Shown: positions 51,637 to 59,210 of the stretch, piece by piece | Layout: every line of letters begins with the position of its first letter | Position numbering within the stretch: position 1 is the stretch's first letter | Origin: Brotonthovivens ammoniilytica | GTDB lineage: Bacteria; Bacillota; Clostridia; Lachnospirales; Lachnospiraceae | Direction of reading: 5' to 3' | DNA: 64,000 nucleotides | Assembly: GCF_025566885.1 (NCBI RefSeq) | Contig: NZ_JAOQJQ010000001.1 | Span: 682,001 to 746,000, forward strand | The notes under the pieces: generated by a model | Databases searched by the model: none | What the model saw: only the letters and a program-made list of their open reading frames with translations | What the model was told of the DNA's origin: nothing | Position numbers and translations under genes: made by a program

Positions 51637-51813
51637 TCATTTTGTTTTTAACATTTTATGTCCGGTGTAAATGCATAAGATAATACAGACCACTGCCGCT
51701 GCAATAAGTATTTTCATTATCAATATTCCCGCAAAGGGAAGCAGTGCTGCAACCAAACAAACCAATGCCAGCATTGTAAAAATTCCATGCCAGCACATTT
51801 GTTTTTTCTTCAT
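51637..51813 (-). CDS. Small hydrophobic protein, 58 residues, two membrane helices
   Basis: A short frame on the minus strand. MKKKQMCWHGIF is followed by hydrophobic stretches MLALVCLVAALLPFAGI and ILIAAAVVCIILCIY and a basic tail KMLKTK, so it is probably a membrane hairpin with both ends inside. AAAGGAG lies ten bases before the ATG; another ATG in between (51821) stops after three codons. I recognise no family. It lies between the end of the mobile element and the pyrH promoters. Confidence 0.6.
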   Translation of the reverse strand: MKKKQMCWHGIFTMLALVCLVAALLPFAGILIMKILIAAAVVCIILCIYTGHKMLKTK

Positions 51814-51958
51814 TCTTTCATAACTCCTTTCCCGGAGGATATCTGTCTACTACCATATCATTAAATGCCAATGCAGGCAAGTGGCGGGAAACCCTGCCAT
51901 GGCAGGATTCTTTTTAATATAAAAACTTACTAAATTTCTGATTATCTTTTCATAAGTT

Positions 51959-52041
51959 GGTAAATGCCGATATATCCCGTATTTTCGGGCTTTATCGGTA
52001 TTTTCTTTTTGGAAGATACCTTGCATAAGCTGGCATTTACC
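51959..52041 (-). promoter_or_regulatory. Inverted repeat and hairpin at the int-proximal element end
   Basis: GGTAAATGCC (51959-51968) faces GGCATTTACC (52032-52041), each preceded by CATAAG(T/C)TGG-like sequence. Within it TGCCGATA/TATCGGTA and CCCG/CGGG form a hairpin (51965-52000) that may end int transcription. A role in recombination or termination is inference. Confidence 0.5.
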
Positions 52042-52061
52042 AGCATGAAAATGCAACCAAA

Positions 52062-52082
52062 AGTAGTAAATGAGTAGTAAAT
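52062..52082 (+). other. Two DR-2-like integrase arm sites
   Basis: AGTAGTAAAT occurs twice in direct repeat (52062-52071 and 52073-52082), just outside the int stop codon. The second reads GAGTAGTAAAT, which as I recall matches the Tn916 integrase N-terminal domain binding site DR-2. Confidence 0.65.
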
Positions 52083-52095
52083 ATAAGCTCCGATA

Positions 52096-53286
52096 TTAAC
52101 AAGCCAGTCTTTCCAGTTCTGCTTTTGCAGATTGAAATGTGCCGTGTGCGTAATAGCCAAGTGTCATGGTTATGTTAGCGTGTCCCATGAGATATTGCAG
52201 AGTATTTGGGTTCATTCCTCTGTTTGCCATATTCGTACAATAAGTATGTCGGAATGAATGTGGTGTGATGTTCGGTAACTTGTCCGTGTGATACTTGTTA
52301 TACTTCTTAATCAGCCCTCGCACCATGCCCTCATAGTTTCCTGCAACTTTAGGCAAGCCCTCACGGTTTAAGAATAGGAAATTGCTGTAACCACCTACAA
52401 TCAACGGTTGTGCCTTTCCTCTGTTCTTTAGTATTCTTTGGATTGCTTGATAAGCCCGTTCTGTCAATGGAAGTTCCCGTTTTCCGTTTTTGGTCTTTGG
52501 CGTTTCAATATAGTAGCCCATTTCGCTATCTTTCAATAACTGGTGGTCTATATTGAGTATTCTGTTCTGCATATCAATATGCGTCGTCAGTCCGCAAAAT
52601 TCAGAAATACGAAGTCCCGTTTCCAGCAGAAGCACAACCTCATCATAATACTTACTGTAAATCTTGTCCGTTTCCATAAAGGCAAGCAGGCGTTCTTCCT
52701 GCTCTGGTGTAAGGATAACTTTCTGCTCTGTATCATCTTCCAGAACATCACTCAGCTTAAATTCAAACGGGTTCTTTCTGATACAGTCGTCTTGTATCGC
52801 CATGTAAAATGACGCTTTCAAGGAACGCTTGTAGTTATCAATCGTTTTATAGGCATATCCTTTTTCGCTCATTCTGATAGCCCATTCTTTAGCGTCCGAC
52901 TGCTTCACAGTATCAATCGCCCTCATACCTAATGGGTCATTTTTCAGAGCGTTCATAAGATACTGTCGTCCTTTTTCAGTAGCCCTCTTGATGTTCTTTC
53001 TTTGGCTGTTCTTCTTGTCGTAGAGCTGGCAGACTGTCATTTTACCGCCTGCTGTGTCGATACCGTCGTTAAGGTCTTTTTTAATCTGTGCTTCTTTTTC
53101 CCTCAATGAAATATCATCACGTTTTCCAGCAGGTGTCTTGTCTGTCGGTACAAGTTTCCAAGAATAGATAAATTGTGGCTTTCCGTATATATCGGTATAT
53201 TTATAAACGTATCTTCCGTCTTTTCGCTGGCTCTCTCCATTACGCAAATTGCGATTTTTACTGTCTTTTCGTTTCACATTAGACAT
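52096..53286 (-). CDS. int: Tn916-type tyrosine recombinase (integrase)
   Basis: A 396-residue site-specific recombinase for excision and insertion. N-terminal arm-binding domain (GESQRKDGRYVYKYTDIYGK), SAM-like core-binding domain (SDAKEWAIRMSEKGYAYKTI) and catalytic domain with Arg in LETGLRISEFCGLT, HSFRHTYCTN (H-x-x-R), GHANITMTLGYYAH with His and the nucleophile Tyr. The match to Tn916 Int as remembered covers the whole length, so it is probably intact. AAAGGAGCTTTACACT precedes the ATG. It is the last gene at the element end. Confidence 0.95.
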   Translation of the reverse strand: MSNVKRKDSKNRNLRNGESQRKDGRYVYKYTDIYGKPQFIYSWKLVPTDKTPAGKRDDISLREKEAQIKKDLNDGIDTAGGKMTVCQLYDKKNSQRKNIKRATEKGRQYLMNALKNDPLGMRAIDTVKQSDAKEWAIRMSEKGYAYKTIDNYKRSLKASFYMAIQDDCIRKNPFEFKLSDVLEDDTEQKVILTPEQEERLLAFMETDKIYSKYYDEVVLLLETGLRISEFCGLTTHIDMQNRILNIDHQLLKDSEMGYYIETPKTKNGKRELPLTERAYQAIQRILKNRGKAQPLIVGGYSNFLFLNREGLPKVAGNYEGMVRGLIKKYNKYHTDKLPNITPHSFRHTYCTNMANRGMNPNTLQYLMGHANITMTLGYYAHGTFQSAKAELERLAC

Positions 53287-53364
53287 AGTGTAAAGCTCCT
53301 TTCCGTCATGGAATGAGCCGTGATACGCTATACTTTATTATACCATATCTACGGCTCAATGACA

Positions 53365-53568
53365 TTAGATTTCGTCCAATGTATCTATGATTTTTTCAAA
53401 TTGTTTTCGCTTAATCTGAATACGGTTACCATTCACGATAACCCAGCCAGCGTCAATGTTTTCTTCGGCTAATTTACGCAATTTCTTTTCGCCAATGCGG
53501 AAGTATTTAGACGCTTCTTCAATCGTCAGCGTATATTTTTCCCAGATAGGCACATCAGTATTGTTCAT
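53365..53568 (-). CDS. xis: Tn916-type excisionase
   Basis: A 67-residue winged-helix protein directing Int toward excision. PIWEKYTLTIEEASKYFRIG and NGNRIQIKRKQFEKIIDTLD are nearly the same as Tn916 Xis in memory. AAAGGGGGTGCATAG precedes the ATG. It is 78 bases upstream of int. Confidence 0.93.
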   Translation of the reverse strand: MNNTDVPIWEKYTLTIEEASKYFRIGEKKLRKLAEENIDAGWVIVNGNRIQIKRKQFEKIIDTLDEI

Positions 53569-53944
53569 AATCTATGCACCCCCTTTACTGTGTGTCATTT
53601 TTTACAAGCAGACAGACGGCTTTGGAAAGCTCCGTTAGTATCTCAACTATTCCCATTCTTGTGGGCAGAACCGCACCATGCGGACGTATCATTATTCTGT
53701 GAGGATAGGTCGTGGCAAAACGACTTTTCCAACAGTCGCTCTCGGATCACTGCGTGGGTCGCTCGCTTTCTTTTGAAAAGGTCGTGGCGTACAGTCCCCG
53801 TGGCTCGCTATCTCACAAACGTATCTGTCTGCTTTATTCAGTTGTCAAAGAACTGTGGCGAAAGCGTGTTGCTTTCATGTAAAAGCAGGTGCAGAGCAGG
53901 AAAGAGGGGGGATTGAACAAATCATGCTCTGCGGTTACTGCTTG
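53569..53944 (-). promoter_or_regulatory. Non-coding xis leader region with candidate promoter
   Basis: About 375 bases without a supported gene and richer in GC than its neighbours. On the minus strand TTGACA (53843-53848), 17-base spacer and GATACG (53820-53825) form a candidate promoter embedded in TTCTTTGACAACTGAATA. GCCACGACCT occurs twice and several inverted stretches are visible. It could be the xis promoter with a structured leader. A 108-codon frame on the plus strand lacks family resemblance. Confidence 0.5.
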
Positions 53945-54187
53945 TTATTCTTCGGTTTCTAAAGGAATATCAAAGTCCAAAATCATTTTAATAAGTGCTT
54001 CTCTGATACGTCCTTTTAATTCCATGTCTACGACTATGCAGACATTACCATATTTGTCGTAGAACGGACGCAAACAACATTTCGATATGTACGGGTCATA
54101 CAATGCCAGTATCTTTTCAATCGCATTTACGTTGCCGTCCACAGCCGACGAAATAAGATAAAATGACGGGCGTGTGTTATTCATCAT
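53945..54187 (-). CDS. ORF8-like helix-turn-helix protein, copy A
   Basis: An 80-residue protein with the HTH_16-type core: AVDGNVNAIEKILALYDPYI, CCLRPFYDKYGN and VDMELKGRIREALI. Members accompany small sigma factors in Tn916-like elements and resemble Tn916 Orf8, a regulatory protein of transfer (from memory). The start overlaps the sigma gene stop by about 11 bases, with AAGGAG inside the sigma gene, so the two are translationally coupled. A paralogue lies at 56183-56413. Confidence 0.8.
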   Translation of the reverse strand: MMNNTRPSFYLISSAVDGNVNAIEKILALYDPYISKCCLRPFYDKYGNVCIVVDMELKGRIREALIKMILDFDIPLETEE

Positions 54188-54605
54188 TCATGTTCTCCTT
54201 TAATTTTTTCTTGATTTCTTCAAGTGAGTTCTTCCTACTGCGGAACGACGTTGAACGGTTAATTTTTAATCTGTCGCCGATTTCAGTATCACTCATGCCT
54301 AAGAAGAAATACATCAACAAGATTTCTCTATCCTTTTCAGACAGATACTTAATCGCTTCTGCTAAATCATCATCAAGGACACGAACCTCAATACCACATA
54401 CATCAAAGGCGGTATAATCGCTTTCGTATTCGTCCCAGACTGCCAGCTTTTCCACGACGATTTCTGGAAGTTCACAATAGGAAATTTCCTTATTTCTTCG
54501 TCGCTTTAATTCTTTGCGATAATTACGGACAATGCCTTTTACTACACGTTTGAGCTTGCAGTCAAATTGACATTGTATTGTCTTTTGGAAGTCCGACGGT
54601 TTCAT
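54177..54605 (-). CDS. ORF7-like sigma-70 family factor, copy A
   Basis: A 142-residue protein; the C-terminal half holds a sigma region 4 (EAIKYLSEKDREILLMYFFL, then GMSDTEIGDRLKINRSTSFR). The N-terminal part has the NYRKELKRRRNKEISYCEL segment seen in Tn916 Orf7-like factors. The ATG at 54605 follows AAGGGGGTGTGATGAT; a frame to 54752 runs back through the terminator and is rejected. It probably drives element genes; the target promoter is unknown. A leader peptide and terminator lie upstream. Confidence 0.85.
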   Translation of the reverse strand: MKPSDFQKTIQCQFDCKLKRVVKGIVRNYRKELKRRRNKEISYCELPEIVVEKLAVWDEYESDYTAFDVCGIEVRVLDDDLAEAIKYLSEKDREILLMYFFLGMSDTEIGDRLKINRSTSFRSRKNSLEEIKKKLKENMNDE

Positions 54606-54736
54606 ATCATCACACCCCCTTTCCGTTATGACGTGAAAAGTGTTTATCCCTCTTTCCGCACCATATCTGTACAGCAAGGTGTGATTTGTTGCATGAATTT
54701 GAAAAAAAGTGAAAAAATTTTTTCGGGTACAAAAAA

Positions 54737-54768
54737 AGCCCGCACAAAACATATAGTCTGTACGAGCT
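54737..54768 (-). terminator. Intrinsic terminator/attenuator upstream of sigma copy A
   Basis: AGCTCGTACA pairs with TGTGCGGGCT (mostly paired stem) around GACTATATGTTT, followed by seven T on the minus strand. The same sequence recurs at 56966-56997. It lies between the leader peptide and the sigma gene. Confidence 0.85.
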
Positions 54769-54807
54769 ATTAAAGCTGTGAGATATTCAGTTGTTGATAA
54801 AATGCTG

Positions 54808-54852
54808 TTAGGTAGTGTATGACCGTATAAGATTATGCTTAAAACTTTCCAT
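54808..54852 (-). CDS. Leader peptide A (14 residues) before the sigma attenuator
   Basis: ATG to TAA encodes MESFKHNLIRSYTT, with AAGGGGG eight bases upstream. AGTGCTGT before the ribosome site and AACAGCAT just after the stop can pair across the whole peptide, and the terminator follows 40 bases later. This is the layout of a ribosome-controlled attenuator. No protein evidence exists; the call rests on the paired copy B. Confidence 0.55.
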   Translation of the reverse strand: MESFKHNLIRSYTT

Positions 54853-54884
54853 AATACAAGCCCCCTTACAGCACTTGATTTCTA

Positions 54885-55097
54885 TTAAACTTTTGTCTTT
54901 TTTGTAATCTTGTAAATATATTCTTCTGGAGTAGGGCGTTTATTTCCAAAATACTTTCTGAAATTTGCCTGCACTTCTGGGTCGGTGCTGTTCATAGCTT
55001 CATCAATCGTCGCTTCAACATCAGCCAATGATACACCGCCAGCTTTTGCACCAGCTTTCAATGCTTTTTTAATATCTCGTTTTTTTAAGATAGCCAT
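54885..55097 (-). CDS. Small conserved basic protein of unknown function, copy A
   Basis: 70 residues: MAILKKRDIKKALKAGAKAG, then SLADVEATIDEAMNSTDPEV and NKRPTPEEYIYKITKKTKV (with short joining stretches). I recognise no family. It is cytosolic by composition, with basic ends and an acidic middle helix. A close paralogue lies at 63124-63348 with a 12-base insertion. GAAAGGTG precedes the ATG. Confidence 0.75.
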   Translation of the reverse strand: MAILKKRDIKKALKAGAKAGGVSLADVEATIDEAMNSTDPEVQANFRKYFGNKRPTPEEYIYKITKKTKV

Positions 55098-55116
55098 AAT
55101 ACAACACCTTTCCCTT

Positions 55117-55425
55117 TTATTTTATAAGTAATTGAATAATAGTTACAAATACCCAAATGAAGAACAGAACACCGTCCAGCTTAGCAATCAAATTCAAGAC
55201 TTTGTTTTCTATTTTTTCTACTCCGCATATAGCATTAAAATTCATCAATGAAAATGCTAAAATCAATAAAGAGTAATTTGACAAATTGTTACTATTACCA
55301 TTATAAAGGGCAAAAGCATATCCAGCCCAAAAAGGAAGTAACGCAACTAAAGTAAAGCCTTTTAGAAACTTCATGTCTTTTCTTTCGCTTGAAAAATAAT
55401 TTTTTGCTAAATGTTTGTCTGCCAT
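55117..55425 (-). CDS. Small membrane protein (three helices), unknown function
   Basis: 102 residues: a soluble N-terminus MADKHLAKNYFSSERKDMK and three hydrophobic segments (FTLVALLPFWAGYAFALY; YSLLILAFSLMNFNAICG; LDGVLFFIWVFVTIIQLL). No family recognised. GAAAGGAGTTGCG precedes the ATG at 55425. It has a strong promoter of its own and probably forms a transcript with the small gene downstream. Confidence 0.7.
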   Translation of the reverse strand: MADKHLAKNYFSSERKDMKFLKGFTLVALLPFWAGYAFALYNGNSNNLSNYSLLILAFSLMNFNAICGVEKIENKVLNLIAKLDGVLFFIWVFVTIIQLLIK

Positions 55426-55470
55426 AATCGCAACTCCTTTCAAAATTGTCGGAAGTTATCTCCCTCTTTC

Positions 55471-55499
55471 ATTATAATTTTTTTCAATCAGAATGTAAA
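55471..55499 (-). promoter_or_regulatory. Strong sigma-A promoter for the membrane protein gene
   Basis: Minus strand TTTACA (55494-55499), 17-base spacer, TATAAT (55471-55476), near consensus. Confidence 0.8.
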
Positions 55500-55574
55500 G
55501 TATTTCTTACTATTTGTTGTAAAAAAATCATGCTTGTTTTTTTTGTACGGGAAACAAGCACGATATAATATTCT

Positions 55575-55892
55575 TTACTCAATTTTCTTATATATCAAAA
55601 TTGCGACAACTTGTATCGTTAATACAATATTATATATCCATTGTACACCGTTAGCCATACTATAAAAATCCATAGGTGTCCGCATAGAAAGTTTTGCAAA
55701 AACATTGACGAGAATAATAAACACAATCGTAGATATAATACTCGCTTTTCCGATAATTGCTCGTCCTCTTTCATCTCGTGATGTTTTCAAAAAGAATAAT
55801 ACAATTACAGCAATGGTAATAGGTATGCAGTAATATGTTCCTATTACAAGTATTGTTTTATTATTGATAATTGACTCAAACAATTCTATCAT
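55575..55892 (-). CDS. Small membrane protein paired with an XRE regulator
   Basis: 105 residues with three hydrophobic helices (GTYYCIPITIAVIVLFFL; ASIISTIVFIILVNVFA; VQWIYNIVLTIQVVAILI) and a charged loop TSRDERGRAIIG. Its start overlaps the XRE regulator stop by four bases. Such membrane protein/XRE pairs are frequent in Firmicutes; the function is not known to me. Confidence 0.7.
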   Translation of the reverse strand: MIELFESIINNKTILVIGTYYCIPITIAVIVLFFLKTSRDERGRAIIGKASIISTIVFIILVNVFAKLSMRTPMDFYSMANGVQWIYNIVLTIQVVAILIYKKIE

Positions 55893-56113
55893 TTTTCTGC
55901 CTCCTCAAAGTCAAATAAATCTTCAATCGCTACATCAAATACTTTCGCAATACTATATGCTAACAACATGGACGGATTGTATCGGTTTCTTTCAAGCTGT
56001 ATTATCGTTTGCCGAGATACTCCAACAAGGTCAGCGAGTTCCTGCTGGCTCATTCGTTTTGTAGCTCTATAAATATGTATCTTGCTGTCAAAAGAATACT
56101 TTTGCTTTGCCAT
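55889..56113 (-). CDS. XRE-family helix-turn-helix regulator
   Basis: A 74-residue single-domain regulator: IHIYRATKRMSQQELADLVG and VSRQTIIQLERNRYNPSMLL form the HTH, followed by YSIAKVFDVAIEDLFDFEE. It fits the YozG/Cro-like group. An extended -10 (TGTTATAAT, TATAAT at 56144-56149) lies 30 bases upstream; the -35 is weak. It probably regulates itself and the membrane protein. Confidence 0.85.
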   Translation of the reverse strand: MAKQKYSFDSKIHIYRATKRMSQQELADLVGVSRQTIIQLERNRYNPSMLLAYSIAKVFDVAIEDLFDFEEAEK

Positions 56114-56182
56114 TTAGCCACCGCCTTATTTTAATTTCAGCTTATTATAACATATTTCTTACTTTTTGTGTGGAATTTATGA

Positions 56183-56413
56183 TTATGCCATATAGAAAAA
56201 GCGTGTAAATCTGTACTGAATCGCTTCTTTGATAAAACCTTTCATTTCCAAATCTACCGCAAGACGTAAGTTGTTGTTATCGTCGTAAAACGGACGCATA
56301 CAGCATTGATTGATATATGGGTCATAAAATTCCAAGATTTTTGAAATTGCTGTTTCGTCGCCGTCGCAGGCTTTGGAAATAACCGTGAAAGTCGGTGTCA
56401 GCTCTTTTGGCAT
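56183..56413 (-). CDS. ORF8-like helix-turn-helix protein, copy B
   Basis: 76 residues aligning with copy A in the core (ACDGDETAISKILEFYDPYI; CCMRPFYDDNNN; LEMKGFIKEAI). The C-terminus differs (QYRFTRFFYMA), which may reflect a frameshift or recombined end. It overlaps the sigma gene by 16 bases, with GAGGAGG inside it. Confidence 0.75.
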   Translation of the reverse strand: MPKELTPTFTVISKACDGDETAISKILEFYDPYINQCCMRPFYDDNNNLRLAVDLEMKGFIKEAIQYRFTRFFYMA

Positions 56414-56838
56414 TTTTCTTTTTCCTCCTCAATCAGTTGCTTTAACTTGTCTAGTGCTTGTATTCTGCACTTCGTTACATTCGCTCTGGAACAGTCAAGC
56501 ATTTTCCCAATGTAAGTGTCCGTGTCCCCAATGAAAAAATACTGTAAAACGATATTACGCTTTCGTTCTTCAATAGCTTTCAATGCACGAGCCAGTTGTT
56601 CATCTTCGATTGATACTTTTTCTCCACAGACTTCAAATACTGCAACATAATCCGTAGAATATGTATCTTCTGTACCTATGGAATTTAAGAGGTCGTCCAT
56701 AATTTCGGCGAATGGCATTTCTTTTTTCTCTGAACGACGTATCGCTCGATAGAAGTCAATCGCTCTATGACGTATAACTGTTTTAATAGCACAATCGAAT
56801 TGATGACAGGTTTTTTCTTGTAGTTCTGACGGTTTCAT
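56398..56838 (-). CDS. ORF7-like sigma-70 family factor, copy B
   Basis: 146 residues, paralogous to copy A: MKPSELQEKTCHQFDCAIK at the N-terminus (copy A MKPSDFQKTIQCQFDCKLK), VFEVCGEKVSIEDEQLARAL and a region 4 (NIVLQYFFIGDTDTYIGKML). AAAGGAGGTGAGG precedes the ATG at 56838; a GTG three codons earlier is inside the ribosome site. The sequences have diverged well beyond recent duplication, so the two factors may have different targets. Confidence 0.83.
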   Translation of the reverse strand: MKPSELQEKTCHQFDCAIKTVIRHRAIDFYRAIRRSEKKEMPFAEIMDDLLNSIGTEDTYSTDYVAVFEVCGEKVSIEDEQLARALKAIEERKRNIVLQYFFIGDTDTYIGKMLDCSRANVTKCRIQALDKLKQLIEEEKEKCQKS

Positions 56839-56965
56839 TTTCCTCACCTCCTTTCGCTAGTCGAAAAGAGGTGTCTGCCCCTTTTCATATATACCGCGTT
56901 GAAAGTGGGGTACAGCGTAACCAAAATCAAAAAAAACTTAAAAAATTTTTTTCTGGCATGAAAAA

Positions 56966-56997
56966 AGCCCGCACAAAACATATAGTCTGTACGAGCC
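56966..56997 (-). terminator. Intrinsic terminator/attenuator upstream of sigma copy B
   Basis: GGCTCGTACA pairs with TGTGCGGGC (67-75 with 88-96), followed by a T-run. The stem and loop are the same as in copy A at almost every base although the surrounding DNA has diverged. Confidence 0.85.
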
Positions 56998-57042
56998 TTT
57001 GAAACTGTATTGTATTTAGTTCTTATAAAAATGCCGTTAGGG

Positions 57043-57081
57043 TCAAATTGATTGTGTCGAGGTATATCTAAAATATTCCAT
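57043..57081 (-). CDS. Leader peptide B (12 residues) before the sigma attenuator
   Basis: ATG to TGA encodes MEYFRYTSTQSI, with AAAGGAG eight bases upstream. AGTGCCGT before it and AACGGCAT after its stop can pair across the peptide. The ATG is 32 bases past the ABC ATPase stop; leader A sits 33 bases past the small gene's stop. Both begin ME-x-F-(R/K). Confidence 0.55.
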   Translation of the reverse strand: MEYFRYTSTQSI

Positions 57082-57112
57082 AATGACAGCTCCTTTACGG
57101 CACTATTCTTGT

Positions 57113-57748
57113 TTATTCAGACAGAAAAGAAATTGCACCGTTTTTAATTTCTAAGATTTCGTCGGCTTCTTCTGCCAAATGCTTACTATGTGTAACGACA
57201 ACAACACATTTTCCTAATTCATGTGCAGTCTTTTTCAGCAAAGCAATGATTTCATCAGCGGTAGTTTCATCAAGATTTCCCGTCGGTTCATCTGCCAAAA
57301 GTACATGAGCGTCGCTGGCTAAAGCTCTTGCAATCGCCACACGCTGTTGTTGTCCACCAGATAGTTGCAATACATTTCTCTGCCAGTATTCTTTTCCAAT
57401 GCCGACTTCTTCCAATAATTTTTCAGCATTTCCACTACCACCTAATTTGACATTTTCAACCGTTGTCAAATAATCAATCAGATTATAATTTTGAAATACC
57501 AATGAGATATTATGCTTTCTGTGGTAATTCAGCCCTTTTTTTGTAATGTCCTCGCCATTGCAAAGTACAGTCCCTTTTACCGCTGTGTCTAAGCCTGCTA
57601 ACAACGATAAGAGTGTTGTTTTTCCTGCACCACTCGGACCGACAATGGTATAGAAGATACCCTCCTCGAAAGTAGCAGATACATTATTCAAAATGGTTTT
57701 ATCTTTTTTTGTTTTGTAAGCATAGCTTACATTCTTTACTTCTAACAT
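57113..57748 (-). CDS. ABC transporter ATP-binding protein (MacB/LolD type)
   Basis: 211 residues with all ABC motifs: Walker A VGPSGAGKTTLLSLLAGLD, Q-loop VFQNYNLID, signature LSGGQQQRVAIARALA, Walker B VLLADEPTGNLDE and H-loop VVVVTHSKH. The sequence fits ATPases that serve FtsX-like permeases (LolD/MacB/BceA group). It is last in an operon with two permeases and a lipoprotein. Confidence 0.93.
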   Translation of the reverse strand: MLEVKNVSYAYKTKKDKTILNNVSATFEEGIFYTIVGPSGAGKTTLLSLLAGLDTAVKGTVLCNGEDITKKGLNYHRKHNISLVFQNYNLIDYLTTVENVKLGGSGNAEKLLEEVGIGKEYWQRNVLQLSGGQQQRVAIARALASDAHVLLADEPTGNLDETTADEIIALLKKTAHELGKCVVVVTHSKHLAEEADEILEIKNGAISFLSE

Positions 57749-57761
57749 TTTCGTCGTCCTC

Positions 57762-59207
57762 CTAACTCATTTCCGATAAAATATCTTTCGGGTTTCTCTT
57801 TAGTATTACAATTCCAGATACCAGAACGGAAGCCGTTATCAACACAAGAACACTTACACCGTCCAGTAGATACATTTCTGGTGTAACCTCTACGCTGATA
57901 CTCTGCACGTCCTGCTTTGGTGCAACGTATTCTGTGGATACTTTTCCCTCATTATTCTTTTCTTCCTCCTGCATTTGCTGAACCTGCTGTGATACCAGAT
58001 AATTTGCAGTTGCTTTGGAAACGGCAGGAGCGACAGCAAAGGATAACATAAGGGAAAGAACAGCAATCATAATCGCTTCGCTCCAAATTTGTCCGATAAT
58101 TCTAAATTTCGGAACACCGAGAGATAAGAAAATACCGACTTCCTGCACCCGATTTTTCAACCAGAAAAGAAATACTAAAACAAGGATAACAAAACTTGCA
58201 ACAGAGATTACCAATATCATCATTTCGCTTACTTTTGCTAAATCATTGAAGTTTGAGGACATGGTTTCGGAATTTCCGTTATTGTCAATCAAATCATATT
58301 GCTCCCAATTGATGTCTACTTTTTGCAGATTTTCTTTTACTTCGTCGTAAGCTTCCACATCTTCCACTTTGAAATAGGCTCTTTCATATAATGGACTTGT
58401 TTCACCCTCTGCCTTTTCTGGAAATCTCAAATCTGTAAATATTACATTTTCCGAACGGTAAGTATCTCCCTGCATAAGTGGGGACATCTTTTGATCCACT
58501 TGATAAATTCCAACAATCTCAGCTTCTGATACCTTTGAATTTTCAGTATCGTGGTAATCATTAAAAGAAATCTTATCGCCGATTTTCAGATTATTTTGCT
58601 TTGCCAGTTCCTCTGAAATGACACACATATCTTTATCCTCTGGGGTTATCATTCGTCCCTCTTTGATATGCAGGTTTCCAGATAAAACATTTCTGTCTAG
58701 TTTCATATCTTTGTTTCCAATTAAACTTACACCGCCAACATCTGCATTCTGGTCTACATCTTTATCTTCAATCCTTTTGAAATTTACAGGGTTTACGGGA
58801 GTTGTTACTGTTGTAATATTGTAATCAGCAATTCCTTTTGCTTTTGCCAATTTCTCAATGTCTTTTATATCTAAGCTTTCAAATTCATTTGTTGTCCAGC
58901 CTGTCCAAGTCTCCACACCATTGATAATCTCTTTTTCCTGATGGTAGCCACCAAAACTACCTTCCTTATCATTACCAATCTTTTCTGAGTATTCACGAAC
59001 TCGCTTTGTTCGGTACTCTGCATTTCTTTCTAAAAGAAAGCCTGCACCTATGGCTTGTCTGGTTTTGTCCTGCACCTCAATACTGGCATTTTTGCTCGCC
59101 ACACCTGCAAGAAGCAAGGTACTGATTGCAAAAACAATCAACAATAAGAGAATACTTTTTACGGGCTTTCTGAACACAGAACGCCTTGCCAATCCAAAAA
59201 AATTCAT
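57762..59207 (-). CDS. FtsX-like ABC permease 1
   Basis: 481 residues: an N-terminal helix (PVKSILLLLIVFAISTLLLA), a ~250-residue extracellular MacB-PCD-like domain (GVSLIGNKDMKLDRNVLSG; KIGDKISFND) and three C-terminal helices (MMILVISVASFVILVLVFLF; IMIAVLSLMLSFAVAP; DGVSVLVLITASVLVSGIVI). The loop VQEVGIFLSLGVPKFRIIGQ is the FtsX coupling motif. The closing RNPKDILSEM motif recurs in permease 2. Substrate unknown. Confidence 0.88.
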   Translation of the reverse strand: MNFFGLARRSVFRKPVKSILLLLIVFAISTLLLAGVASKNASIEVQDKTRQAIGAGFLLERNAEYRTKRVREYSEKIGNDKEGSFGGYHQEKEIINGVETWTGWTTNEFESLDIKDIEKLAKAKGIADYNITTVTTPVNPVNFKRIEDKDVDQNADVGGVSLIGNKDMKLDRNVLSGNLHIKEGRMITPEDKDMCVISEELAKQNNLKIGDKISFNDYHDTENSKVSEAEIVGIYQVDQKMSPLMQGDTYRSENVIFTDLRFPEKAEGETSPLYERAYFKVEDVEAYDEVKENLQKVDINWEQYDLIDNNGNSETMSSNFNDLAKVSEMMILVISVASFVILVLVFLFWLKNRVQEVGIFLSLGVPKFRIIGQIWSEAIMIAVLSLMLSFAVAPAVSKATANYLVSQQVQQMQEEEKNNEGKVSTEYVAPKQDVQSISVEVTPEMYLLDGVSVLVLITASVLVSGIVILKRNPKDILSEMS

Positions 59208-59210
59208 GTA

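Noticed and set aside
53590..53916. 108-codon plus-strand frame before xis
   Set aside because: No recognisable protein features; the interval looks like a non-coding leader of xis on the other strand.
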